Assembly: GCF_000376565.1 (NCBI RefSeq)
Contig: NZ_BARG01000036.1
Span: forward strand, 1 to 64,000
Source: Streptomyces hokutonensis
GTDB lineage: Bacteria; Actinomycetota; Actinomycetes; Streptomycetales; Streptomycetaceae
Reading direction: 5' to 3'
Length of the DNA stretch: 64,000 nt
In this document: piece after piece, positions 9,954-17,670 of the stretch
How positions within the stretch are numbered: the stretch's first letter is position 1
Layout: each line of letters opens with the position of its first letter
Made by a program: the position numbers and the translations under genes
Notes under the pieces: generated by a model
What the model saw: the letters and a program-made list of their open reading frames with translations, nothing else
Databases searched by the model: none
What the model was told of the DNA's origin: nothing

Positions 9954-10091
9954 TCACGGCCACAGCGTGTAGATCATTCCGCCGATCCAGGCGAAGCCCG
10001 CCGCCACGGACAGGGCGAGCGCGATCGTCACGGCGCGCTCGATCGGCTGGCTCGGGTGGGCAACGGGCTTCGGGGAACGGTGAGTTGTCAT
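9954..10091 (-). CDS. Small single-pass membrane protein
   Basis: This 45-residue product (MTTHRSPKPVAHPSQPIERA...) has a hydrophilic proline-rich N-terminus and one hydrophobic segment at about residues 20-41 (ITIALALSVAAGFAWIGGMI-like composition), ending YTLWP. ATG 10091 is the natural start; the ribosome site (GGCAGG, 10 nt upstream) is weak. It is downstream of and co-oriented with the endonuclease V gene but separated by 86 bp. Small membrane proteins of this kind are common in Streptomyces; its function is unknown. The gene call rests on codon bias and the clear membrane segment. Confidence 0.6.
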   Translation of the reverse strand: MTTHRSPKPVAHPSQPIERAVTIALALSVAAGFAWIGGMIYTLWP

Positions 10092-10177
10092 GCGGCACAG
10101 CCTGCCGATCACCCGGGTGCGGCCACATCCGTACAAGTACTCAGAACAGGTACTCAGAAGCGCCACGCCCCACGTAC

Positions 10178-10867
10178 TCAGGCGGTGGCCTCCCGCAGTG
10201 CCCGCCGGCACAGCGCGTCCGCCCTGCGGGTCGTCTCCGGGAGGCGGTACTCCGGGGTCAACGCGAGGGTGTGGGCACAGGCGTTGTCGAGGGTCACCCG
10301 GTGTCCGACGGAGACGAAGACCGGTTTCACGCCCTCGCGGGTGCGCAGCGCGCGGCCGACCTCCTCGGCGTCCGCACGGAGCGGGGACGCGGAGCCGCGC
10401 GGGGCGCCCGGGTCGTCGTAGGTGAAGGTGAAGGGGTTCTTCGCGACGCCGATCGTGGGCAGGCCGGTGAGGACGCCGAGGTGGCTGGCGAGGCCGAAGC
10501 GGCGCGGGTGGGCCAGGCCGTAGCCGTCGCACACGACCAGGCCCGGCGGGCACGGCAGGGCGTCCAACGCGGCCAGCACCGTGGGGATTTCACGGAAGGC
10601 GAGCAGGCCCGGCACGTACGGGAACGAGACCGTGCCGACGGCCGTGGCCTCGGCGACGACCGTGAGGTCCGCCGCGTCCAGCACGACCGCCGCTGCCACG
10701 ACCACGTCCCGCTCGTCGTCGTAGGCGACGTCGACTCCCGTGACATGCCCGGCCCTTGGCGGCGGCCCCGGTTCGTCGGTCACCACCCGCTCCCGCAACT
10801 CGTCCTGGACGGCGCGGGCCTGCTCCTCGGTCGCGGGCCAGCCCGCGGGAATGCGTACGGTCGTCAT
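10178..10867 (-). CDS. nfi: Endonuclease V (deoxyinosine 3' endonuclease)
   Basis: The 229-residue protein matches endonuclease V, which nicks DNA (or RNA) one base 3' of inosine. Visible family blocks include GVDVAYDDERDVVVAAAVVLD (first catalytic Asp), PYVPGLLAFREIPTVLAAL (the PYIPG wedge that reads the lesion), VCDGYGLAHPRRFGLASHLG (second Asp) and IGVAKNPFTF. The length is typical. The start is ATG 10867 (MTTVRIPAGW), because the upstream 22 residues are not family-like. It stands alone on the minus strand. The activity call is firm from the motifs. Confidence 0.93.
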   Translation of the reverse strand: MTTVRIPAGWPATEEQARAVQDELRERVVTDEPGPPPRAGHVTGVDVAYDDERDVVVAAAVVLDAADLTVVAEATAVGTVSFPYVPGLLAFREIPTVLAALDALPCPPGLVVCDGYGLAHPRRFGLASHLGVLTGLPTIGVAKNPFTFTYDDPGAPRGSASPLRADAEEVGRALRTREGVKPVFVSVGHRVTLDNACAHTLALTPEYRLPETTRRADALCRRALREATA

Positions 10868-10945
10868 GGTGGTGCCGAGCGTACGGGGATCTTCGGCGGC
10901 GGGTGCCAACAAAATACGCCGCACTCGCCGCACCGCCCATGGCCC

Positions 10946-12049
10946 TCAGTCCTCCAGCCGCGCCACGCGCCCCTTCTCCCCCGCCGCCCAGCAGCCCAGG
11001 TCGGCCGCGCAGTCCACGGTGTCGTACGAGCCGGTGTCGACGGTCTTCCAGGTGCGGCCCGCGTCGGTCGTGACGTCCGTGCCCGTGGGGCCGACCGCGA
11101 GGGCTGTGGAGCGGCTGTGGGGCAGCCAGGTCACGCCGGAGCGGTAGGCGGGCGGCGGGGTCGTGGCGGGAGCCCAGGTGCGGCCGCCGTCGCCGGTGAC
11201 GGCCGCCGCGAGCGGTGACGGCTGGTCGGCGTTGTAGTCGCCGCCGACCGCGAGTCCGTGCGTACGGTCGCGGAAGGCGAGCGCGAAGACACCGCGTGCG
11301 GGGTCGCCGGCCGGGATCGGCGTGTCGGTCGCCGTCCAGGTGAGGCCTCGATCGGCGGAGTGCAGGACACGCGCGCGTGCACCCCCGCCGGTGGCCAGCC
11401 AGACGTCCCGGGGCCCGGAGCTCACCAGGCACTGGCCGCTGGCCGCGAAGCCCGCCTCGCCGTCGAGCGCGGCCGGCATCCCGGTGTTGGGCAGCACCTT
11501 CCAGGAACGGCCGCCGTCGCCGGTCGACAGAATGCGGAACTTCCCGTCCACCGGGTCGCTCATCGCGAGACCGTGGCGGCTGTCGAAGAAGGTCATGCAG
11601 TCGTAGAAGGCGTTCGCGTCGGTGTTGCGGAAGGACTCCGTCCAGGTCGTCCCGCCGTCGTCGGTGCGGTAGACGCGGGACGCCTCGCCCTCGCCGATGG
11701 CCAGCACGACCGCGCGGCGCGCGTCGAACGCCTCGACGTCCCGGAACTGGAGGTCTGCCGTACCCGGCGGGGAGACGTTCCGCCAGCTGGCCCCGCCGTC
11801 GGTGGTGCGCAGCACGGTGCCCGCGGTGCCGGCCACCCACGCGGTGTTCCGGCTGACCGCCGACAGTCCCCGGAAGCGCACACCGGCGGCCCCGCTGTCC
11901 TTGAGCTCCCAGTGCGGCGCCCGGTGCGCCGTGTCCCGTGCCTGCGCCGGTACGGCGGTCAGTACGGCCAGTGCCGCCGCGCACATCACCCCGGCCGCCG
12001 CTCTCCGGTACGTACGTCCCACCCGTCGCGTGTTCCCCATGCGCCTCAT
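10946..12049 (-). CDS. Secreted BNR/Ycf48-like beta-propeller protein
   Basis: The 367-residue exported protein has an Arg-rich N-terminus and a hydrophobic signal (AAAGVMCAAALAVLTAVPAQA) with likely cleavage after AQA near residue 37. The mature part is a series of propeller blades with repeated T-x-D-G-G-x-x-W motifs: TTDGGASW, TDDGGTTW, TGDGGRSW, SADRGLTW, TGDGGRTW and TTDAGRTW. These match the sialidase/photosystem II stability factor-like family. Start 12049 or 12040 cannot be decided, as neither has a strong ribosome site. No catalytic residues for a sialidase are evident, so a binding or scaffold role outside the cell is more likely. Confidence 0.82.
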   Translation of the reverse strand: MRRMGNTRRVGRTYRRAAAGVMCAAALAVLTAVPAQARDTAHRAPHWELKDSGAAGVRFRGLSAVSRNTAWVAGTAGTVLRTTDGGASWRNVSPPGTADLQFRDVEAFDARRAVVLAIGEGEASRVYRTDDGGTTWTESFRNTDANAFYDCMTFFDSRHGLAMSDPVDGKFRILSTGDGGRSWKVLPNTGMPAALDGEAGFAASGQCLVSSGPRDVWLATGGGARARVLHSADRGLTWTATDTPIPAGDPARGVFALAFRDRTHGLAVGGDYNADQPSPLAAAVTGDGGRTWAPATTPPPAYRSGVTWLPHSRSTALAVGPTGTDVTTDAGRTWKTVDTGSYDTVDCAADLGCWAAGEKGRVARLED

Positions 12050-12282
12050 GGCGGGCGAAGCTAGCCCACTCCCAGGAGGCCGTCCAGATGGCCCACGCCC
12101 GCCTTGGGCGCATATGGGCGACGGTGACAGAGGTCACTGGAAATTCATGTGCACGGATTGGCTCGTTCCGGCGTCTCTTCCAGTGCGGACCCATCCACCC
12201 GGAGGTCCGTTCCGGAGTCCTTTCGGGAGTCCTTCCGGCCGTCACCGCAGTCCGCACCGCCGTCACACAAGGGAGCAAGGCG

Positions 12283-12699
12283 TTGTCCATCGCAATCGAG
12301 CAGCAAGTAGAGGCCCGCCTCGTCGCCGCCGCACCGCGGATGCCGAGCATTCCCGCCACCCTGCACTACGACCGGCGCGACCCCTTCGCCGTCCGGATGA
12401 CCTTCCCGGCGCCGGCCACCCTGGAGGGCGTCGAGGTCTGCTGGACCTTCGCCCGTGAACTCCTGGCGGCCGGTCTGCACGGCGCCGAGGGCCACGGCGA
12501 CGTCCGGGTGCGGCCCTACGGCTTCGACCGCACCGTCCTGGAGTTCCACGCCCCCGAGGGGACCGCCGTCGTGCATGTCCGCTCGACCGAGATCCGCCGC
12601 TTCCTGCGGGCCACCGGCGAGCTGGTGCCCGCCGGTCTCGAACACCTCCAGCTCGACCTGGACCACGACCTCGCCGAGCTGATGCGGGACGCCTGCTGA
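12283..12699 (+). CDS. ssgD: SsgA-like sporulation/cell-division protein (SsgD-like)
   Basis: This 138-residue SsgA-like protein (SALP) belongs to a family unique to morphologically complex actinomycetes that guides septation and wall processes. Family blocks seen are LHYDRRDPFAVRMTF, VCWTFARELLAAGLHG, GHGDVRVRPYG and the C-terminal GLEHLQLDLDHDLAELM. I place the start at TTG 12283, because GGGAG lies 7 nt upstream and translation gives SIAIEQQVEARL; no in-frame ATG or GTG fits. The long upstream open frame is not coding-like. The paralogue choice (SsgD) is from remembered similarity and neighbourhood (the ABC-F gene nearby, as around SCO6722). Confidence 0.82.
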   Translation: MSIAIEQQVEARLVAAAPRMPSIPATLHYDRRDPFAVRMTFPAPATLEGVEVCWTFARELLAAGLHGAEGHGDVRVRPYGFDRTVLEFHAPEGTAVVHVRSTEIRRFLRATGELVPAGLEHLQLDLDHDLAELMRDAC

Positions 12700-12709
12700 G
12701 CCGACACCC

Positions 12710-13534
12710 CTACCCCAGCAGCGAGTTCAGCTCGCCGTAGCCCAGGCCTCCCACGACCGCGTCGTAGGTACCCGTGTCCAGCAGCTCCCGCGTGGCACGG
12801 CGGACCACGGCGTACGCGGCCAGGGCGACGCTGGAGCCCGCGCTCACGCGGGCGACGCCCAGCGCGGCCAGTTCGGCGACCGGCGGTGCGCCGGGGCCGA
12901 CCAGCACATTGAGCGGACCGTCGATCCCGTCGGCGAGTTCCTTGACCGTTCCCGGTTCGACGGCCCCGGGGACGAAGATCCCGTCCGCGCCCGCGGCCCG
13001 GAAGGCGGCGGCCCGCTCCAGGGTCGCGTCCACTCCCCCGGCGCCCCGCAGAAACGTGTCGATGCGCGCGTTGACGAACAGCGCCACCCCCTCCGCGTCT
13101 GCGGCCTCCCGCGCGGCGGCGATCCGCTCGGCCTGCTCCGCGACCGGACGCAGGACGCCCTCACCGCCGTAGAGCGCGTCCTCGATGTTCACCCCCACCG
13201 CGCCCGCCGCGAGCACCGCGCGGACCGTGTCGGCGACGCCCGCCGGGTCCTTCGCGAAGCCGCTCTCGATGTCGGCGCTCACCGGCACGTTCACGGTCGA
13301 GGTGATGCGGGCGACCGCTGCCATGGACCGGTCCAGGTCCAGCCGGTCGCCGTCCGCGACGCCCAGGGCCCAGGCGAGGCCCGCGCTGGTGGTCGCCACG
13401 GCGGCGGCGCCGGCGTCCTCGACGAGGCGGGCGCTGGCGGCGTCCCAGGCGTTCGGCAGGACGAGCGGACGCCCCGGCACATGCAGCGCGCGGAAGGCCA
13501 GCGCCCGGTCACGGAGAATGTTCTGGTTCGTCAT
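12710..13534 (-). CDS. Isocitrate lyase/PEP mutase superfamily enzyme
   Basis: This 274-residue TIM-barrel protein carries the ICL/PEPM signature. LPNAWDAASARLVEDAGAAAVATTSAGLAWALG is followed by VPVSADIESGF (Mg-binding Asp), GVNIEDALYGGEG and ALFVNARIDTFL. The pattern matches the large group annotated as PEP phosphonomutase or carboxyvinyl-carboxyphosphonate mutase-like, whose true reactions are mostly C-C or P-C lyase types. The ATG at 13534 (MTNQN) is preferred over GTG 13543. It converges on ssgD with only 10 bp between stops. No phosphonate genes are nearby, so no pathway is proposed. Confidence 0.85.
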   Translation of the reverse strand: MTNQNILRDRALAFRALHVPGRPLVLPNAWDAASARLVEDAGAAAVATTSAGLAWALGVADGDRLDLDRSMAAVARITSTVNVPVSADIESGFAKDPAGVADTVRAVLAAGAVGVNIEDALYGGEGVLRPVAEQAERIAAAREAADAEGVALFVNARIDTFLRGAGGVDATLERAAAFRAAGADGIFVPGAVEPGTVKELADGIDGPLNVLVGPGAPPVAELAALGVARVSAGSSVALAAYAVVRRATRELLDTGTYDAVVGGLGYGELNSLLG

Positions 13535-13621
13535 ACGGCCCACTCAAGCAGCCGCCGGCGCCCGTCGGCTGGCAGGAATCCGACATCGACGTGTCGGCCG
13601 GGAGGCGCCGTTTTAATTGCG

Positions 13622-13651
13622 TTGACAGGCGACAGCGGCCCTCCGTAGCGT
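13622..13651 (+). promoter_or_regulatory. Candidate promoter of ABC-F gene
   Basis: A consensus -35 TTGACA (13622-13627) and -10 TAGCGT (13646-13651), separated by 18 bp, precede the ABC-F gene by about 220 bp. This implies an unusually long leader transcript of about 215 nt. Confidence 0.65.
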
Positions 13652-13688
13652 TTCTCCCGGTCCTGTTGCCGTCGATTGGAGAAGGACG

Positions 13689-13700
13689 TTGCTCGTCTGA
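13689..13700 (+). CDS. Candidate leader peptide uORF (MLV)
   Basis: A strong ribosome site GGAGAAGGA (13678-13686) is followed by TTG CTC GTC TGA, a three-residue open frame in the ABC-F leader. A well-placed ribosome site with no other use supports real translation. It sits directly before the 5' arm of the long-range stem at 13707. A ribosome stalled on this uORF would cover the start of that stem, the usual logic of drug-induced attenuation of ABC-F and Erm genes. Confidence 0.5.
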   Translation: MLV

Positions 13701-13706
13701 GGTTCT

Positions 13707-13829
13707 GAGACACCGCGTCACACACCCCTGAGGTGTGTCCGTCGTGTTCGACCTCGGCGTCCGAGCCGTCCTCCGGAACAGGGCCTTCTCTCTGCCCTCC
13801 GGGACCAGCCTCCCGCCCCGCGGTGTCTC
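13707..13829 (+). promoter_or_regulatory. Structured leader with long-range stem (attenuator candidate)
   Basis: GAGACACCGCG at 13707-13717 is perfectly complementary to CGCGGTGTCTC at 13819-13829, so the two can close the leader. Inside lie an ACACACC/GGTGTGT hairpin (13720-13738) and smaller stems (CGGC/GCCG near 13750; AGGGC/GCCCT near 13785). The ABC-F start codon is 44 nt past the second arm. The arrangement fits translational or transcriptional attenuation; which of the two is not decided by the sequence. Confidence 0.5.
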
Positions 13830-13873
13830 GCAACGCGTCTGCCCCGACCGCATCGAGCACCCGCGAGGCCCGC

Positions 13874-15496
13874 ATGAGTTCTTCCGTCACCTGTACGTCC
13901 CTCTCCTTCGCCTGGTCCGACGGCACCCCCGTCCTCGAAGACCTCGACGTCGCCTTCGGCCCCGGCCGAACCGGGCTCGTCGGCGTCAACGGATCAGGGA
14001 AATCAACCCTGTTGAAGCTGATCGCGGGCGAACTCACCCCGCTCGACGGCACCGTGCGGGTCGCCGGCGAGGTCGGCCACCTCCCGCAGAACGTCACGCT
14101 CGACACCGCCCTGCGCGTCGACGAGACCCTCGACATCGCCGCGCGCCGGGCCGCCCTGCACGCCATCGAGGCCGGTGACGCGGCCGAGGAGCACTTCGAG
14201 ACGCTCGGCGACGACTGGGACGTAGAGGAGCGCGCCCTGGCCACACTCGGCGAACTCGGCCTGGGACACATCGACTTGGACCGCACCATCGGCGAGGTGT
14301 CCGGCGGCGAGTCGGTCCTGCTGCGGCTGGCCGCGCTGCTGCTCGACCGGCCGGACGTCCTGCTCCTCGACGAGCCGACCAACAACCTCGACCTGTACGC
14401 ACGCAAGCGGCTGTACGCGGCCGTCGCGTCCTGGCCGGGAGTGATGATCGTGGTCAGCCACGACCGCGAACTCCTGGACCTCGTCGACCAGATCGCCGAT
14501 CTGCGCTCCGGCGGGATCACCTGGTACGGCGGCAACTTCTCCGCCTACGAGGAGGCCCTCGCCACCGAACAGGAGGCAGCCGAACGGATGGTGCGCGTCG
14601 CCGAGTCCGACTTCCGCAAACAGAAACGTGAACTGGTCGACGCCCAGGTCAAGTTGGCCCACCGCAGGCGGTACGGGCAGAAGATGTACGACCAGAAGCG
14701 CGAGCCGAAGATCATCATGCAGGCGCGCAGGCGGTCGGCGCAGGAGTCCGCGGGAAAGCACCGCATCATGCACGAGGAGCGGCTCACCGAGGCGAAGGAA
14801 CGGCTCGACGAGGCGGTGGAGGCCGTACGGGACGACGACGAGATCCGCGTCGACCTGCCGTACACGGCCGTACCGCCGGGCCGTACGGTCCTGACCGTCC
14901 TGGACCTCGAACTCGCCTACGGCGCGCGGGTGTCCGGGGGGCTCGATCTGCGCGGGCCGGAGCGGATCGCGCTGATCGGGCGCAACGGCGCGGGCAAGAC
15001 GACGCTGCTGCGCACGATCGCCGGGGAGCTGGCGCCGGTGTCGGGCGAGGCGACGGCGCATGTCCCGCTGCGGTTCCTGCCGCAGCGGCTCGACGTCCTC
15101 GACGACGACCTGACCGTGGCCGAGAACGTGGCCCGGTTCGCGCCGGCCGCCACCAACAACCGGGTCCGGGCCCGGCTCGCCCGCTTCCTGTTCCGGGGTG
15201 CCCGCGCCGACCAGAAGGCGGCGACGCTGTCCGGCGGCGAACGCTTCCGGGCCGCGCTGGCCGCGCTGATGCTGGCGGAGCCCGCCCCGCAGCTGCTGAT
15301 GCTGGACGAGCCGACGAACAACCTCGACATGGCGAGCGTGCGGCAGCTCACCACGGCGCTGGAGTCGTACGAGGGCGCGCTGATCGTGGCCAGTCACGAT
15401 CTGCCGTTCCTGGAGTCCGTCGGCGTCACCCGCTGGCTGCTGCTGGACGGGGAGCTGAAGACGATCACTCCGGAGGAGGTGGAACACCTGGTGTAG
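13874..15496 (+). CDS. ABC-F family ATPase (ribosome protection/antibiotic resistance type)
   Basis: The 540-residue soluble protein has two ABC domains and no membrane segments. Walker A motifs are GVNGSGKST (about 37-45) and GRNGAGKTT. Signatures are SGGES and SGGER, and Walker B motifs are LLLDEPTNNLD and LMLDEPTNNLD. A charged interdomain linker (AERMVRVAESDFRKQKREL...) lies between them. This is the ABC-F architecture, whose members bind the ribosomal E site and either dislodge antibiotics or tune translation. ATG 13874 is preceded by GAGG. The uORF-bearing leader points to induction by ribosome-targeting drugs, hence a resistance role rather than an EttA-like housekeeping role. That is inference. 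Confidence 0.9.
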   Translation: MSSSVTCTSLSFAWSDGTPVLEDLDVAFGPGRTGLVGVNGSGKSTLLKLIAGELTPLDGTVRVAGEVGHLPQNVTLDTALRVDETLDIAARRAALHAIEAGDAAEEHFETLGDDWDVEERALATLGELGLGHIDLDRTIGEVSGGESVLLRLAALLLDRPDVLLLDEPTNNLDLYARKRLYAAVASWPGVMIVVSHDRELLDLVDQIADLRSGGITWYGGNFSAYEEALATEQEAAERMVRVAESDFRKQKRELVDAQVKLAHRRRYGQKMYDQKREPKIIMQARRRSAQESAGKHRIMHEERLTEAKERLDEAVEAVRDDDEIRVDLPYTAVPPGRTVLTVLDLELAYGARVSGGLDLRGPERIALIGRNGAGKTTLLRTIAGELAPVSGEATAHVPLRFLPQRLDVLDDDLTVAENVARFAPAATNNRVRARLARFLFRGARADQKAATLSGGERFRAALAALMLAEPAPQLLMLDEPTNNLDMASVRQLTTALESYEGALIVASHDLPFLESVGVTRWLLLDGELKTITPEEVEHLV

Positions 15497-15630
15497 GAGG
15501 GGGCGGCGCATCTCAGGAGGGGCACAGCCTCACGGGAGGGGTTTTGTCGGCACGGACGGGTGACGCATGATGGCCAACCGGTGCCGCGTCGCCGGCACCG
15601 AAACGATCCCGCCGATACGGAGTCCCGCTC

Positions 15631-16407
15631 GTGCCCAGCCACAAGGCCCTCGTCCGCCGCCCCAGCCCGCGTCTGGCCGAAGGGCTGGTCACGCACATCG
15701 AGCGGGAGAAGGTCGACGTCGAGCAAGCCCTCGAGCAGTGGGAGGCGTACGTCCAGGCGCTGCGCACACACGGCTGGGAGACGATCGAGGTGGAGCCCGC
15801 CGACGACTTCCCCGACTCCGTGTTCGTCGAGGACACGGTCGTCATGTACAAGAACGTGGCGCTGATCACCCGTCCCGGCGCCGAGTCCCGGCGCGAGGAG
15901 ACCGGCGGGGTCGAGGAGGCGGTGGCCCGGCTCGGCTGCTCGGTGAACTGGGTCTGGGAACCGGGCACCCTGGAGGGCGGCGACGTCCTCAAGGTCGACG
16001 ACACGATCTACGTCGGCCGGGGCGGGCGGACGAACGCGGCCGGTGTGCAGCAGCTGCGGGCCGTGTTCGAGCCGCTCGGGGCGCGTGTGGTCGCCGTCCC
16101 CGTGAGCAAGGTGCTGCATCTGAAGTCGGCGGTCACCGCGCTGCCCGACGGCACCGTGCTCGGGCACATCCCGAAGGTGGACCGGCCCTCGCTGTTCCCG
16201 CGCTTCCTGTCGGTGCCCGAGGAGGCCGGTGCGCACGTGGTGCAGCTCGGCGGCGACAAGCTGCTGATGGCGGCGAGCGCGCCCAAGACGGCCGATCTGC
16301 TCGCCGACCTCGGCCTGGAGCCGATCGTGGTGGACATCAGCGAGTTCGAGAAACTCGAAGGCTGTGTGACGTGCCTCTCGGTCAGGCTCCGGGATCTGTA
16401 CGCCTGA
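15631..16407 (+). CDS. ddaH: Dimethylargininase (NG,NG-dimethylarginine dimethylaminohydrolase)
   Basis: This 258-residue amidinotransferase-fold protein hydrolyses methylated arginine to citrulline. Seen are the N-terminal HKALVRRPSPRLAEGL, the substrate-binding PADDFPDSVFVEDTVV, LEGGDVLKVD, the catalytic His region VLHLKSAVTALPDG and the C-terminal catalytic Cys in EGCVTCLSVRL. The length is exactly that expected. The GTG start at 15631 has GGAG eight bases upstream. It stands alone between the ABC-F and desaturase genes. Arginine deiminase is excluded by its length (about 400). Confidence 0.92.
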   Translation: MPSHKALVRRPSPRLAEGLVTHIEREKVDVEQALEQWEAYVQALRTHGWETIEVEPADDFPDSVFVEDTVVMYKNVALITRPGAESRREETGGVEEAVARLGCSVNWVWEPGTLEGGDVLKVDDTIYVGRGGRTNAAGVQQLRAVFEPLGARVVAVPVSKVLHLKSAVTALPDGTVLGHIPKVDRPSLFPRFLSVPEEAGAHVVQLGGDKLLMAASAPKTADLLADLGLEPIVVDISEFEKLEGCVTCLSVRLRDLYA

Positions 16408-16408
16408 C

Positions 16409-16427
16409 CGGGTGAACGGATCACCCG
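16409..16427 (+). terminator. Hairpin after ddaH
   Basis: CGGGTGA (16409-16415) pairs with TCACCCG (16421-16427) around ACGGA, immediately after the ddaH stop. There is no T-tract, as is common for Streptomyces terminators, so the role is probable rather than proven. Confidence 0.4.
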
Positions 16428-16510
16428 TTCGGCGCCGGACCTGCGGTCCTGGCGAGGTTCGGGATTCCCCGGCGACGCGGCCTGAACAGCGATCTTTACA
16501 GCGTCCTTAA

Positions 16511-16555
16511 CCTACGGTCTCGTAACCTACGGTTTCGTAGCCTACGATTCCGTAA
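16511..16555. promoter_or_regulatory. Three tandem 15-bp palindromic operators upstream of desaturase
   Basis: Three adjacent 15-bp units, CCTACGGTCTCGTAA, CCTACGGTTTCGTAG and CCTACGATTCCGTAA, fill 16511-16555 without gaps. Each contains the inverted repeat TACG-N4-CGTA. They lie 67-111 bp before the desaturase start, in the promoter region. A dimeric (TetR-like) lipid-responsive repressor is the likely binder; its gene is not adjacent. Confidence 0.75.
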
Positions 16556-16621
16556 GTTGCACAGACCCCGGCACCGCTCGCCGGTTTGTTCAGATTTGCA
16601 CCACGTCCCCCTGGAGTCCCC

Positions 16622-17596
16622 GTGACGATCACTTCCCCGCACCTCGGCAGCCCCGCAGTCTGGACCGACGCCAAGCTGCTGTACGCGTTGGAGGAAGTCG
16701 TCGAGACGGAGCTCAACCGGCACCTCAAGGTCACCAAGGACTGGATGCCGCACGAGTACGTGCCCTGGAGCGACGCCCGCAACTTCCCCGGCTTCTTCGA
16801 GGACGGCGAGGCCTGGGACAAGGAGCAGTCCAAGGTCACCGAGATCGGCCGCATCGCCCTCGTGGTGAACCTCCTCACCGAGGACAACCTCCCCAGCTAC
16901 CACCACGAGATCGCCTCCCTGTTCGGCCGCGACGGCGCCTGGGGCACCTGGGTGCACCGCTGGACGGCGGAGGAGGGCCGGCACGGCATCGTCATGCGTG
17001 ACTACCTGCTCGCCTCCCGCGCGGTCGACCCGGACAAGCTCGAAGCGTTCCGCATGCAGCACATGAGCGAGGGCTTCGAGTCGGACAACCGGCACTCGAT
17101 GCTGCACTCCGTGGCCTACGTCGCCTTCCAGGAGCTCGCCACGCGCGTCTCGCACCGCAACACCGGACACCAGTCGGGCGACCCGGTCTGCGACCGCATG
17201 CTGGCCCGCATCGCGACCGACGAGAACCTCCACATGGTCTTCTACCGCAACCTCCTGAAGGCCGCGTTCGAGCTCGCCCCCGACCTCACCATGCAGGCCG
17301 TGCGCGACGTCCTCGTCAACTTCCGGATGCCCGGTCACGGCATGCCCGGCTTCGAGCGCTTCGCCGCCCAGATGGCCATCGGCGAGGTCTACAACCTGCG
17401 CATCCACCACGACGACGTCATCCAGCCCGTGCTGCGCTTCCTGAAGGTCATGGACATCGACGGTCTCGGCCCCGAGGGCCTGCGCGCCCAGGAGGAGATC
17501 GGCCTCTACATGGGCGGCCTGGACTCCGAGGCGTCCAAGTTCGACGAGAAGCTGGCGACCCGCAAGGCGCGGATGGCGGCGCGCGCGAGCGCCTGA
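16622..17596 (+). CDS. Acyl-ACP desaturase (di-iron, DesA type)
   Basis: The 324-residue soluble di-iron fatty-acid desaturase (stearoyl-ACP desaturase family) introduces a double bond into acyl-ACP using ferredoxin and O2. Iron-ligand motifs are visible: an early Glu in LYALEEVVETELNRHL, EEGRHG at about residue 120 (ExxH) and DENLHM at about 200 (ExxH). The GTG start at 16622, with CTGGAG upstream, gives MTITSPHLG. The residues encoded before it are not conserved-looking. Tandem 15-bp palindromes lie in its promoter, suggesting control by membrane-lipid status. No ferredoxin or reductase gene is adjacent. Confidence 0.92.
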   Translation: MTITSPHLGSPAVWTDAKLLYALEEVVETELNRHLKVTKDWMPHEYVPWSDARNFPGFFEDGEAWDKEQSKVTEIGRIALVVNLLTEDNLPSYHHEIASLFGRDGAWGTWVHRWTAEEGRHGIVMRDYLLASRAVDPDKLEAFRMQHMSEGFESDNRHSMLHSVAYVAFQELATRVSHRNTGHQSGDPVCDRMLARIATDENLHMVFYRNLLKAAFELAPDLTMQAVRDVLVNFRMPGHGMPGFERFAAQMAIGEVYNLRIHHDDVIQPVLRFLKVMDIDGLGPEGLRAQEEIGLYMGGLDSEASKFDEKLATRKARMAARASA

Positions 17597-17670
17597 CCCG
17601 ACCGGCCCCGGCCCGCCCGGCGATCTATTTGCCGGTGCGGGCGGCCGCCTTGCTGCGGCATCATGCGGCC

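Noticed and set aside
12145..12666. Minus-strand frame opposite ssgD
   Set aside because: It is antisense to a clear SsgA-like protein and has no family features.
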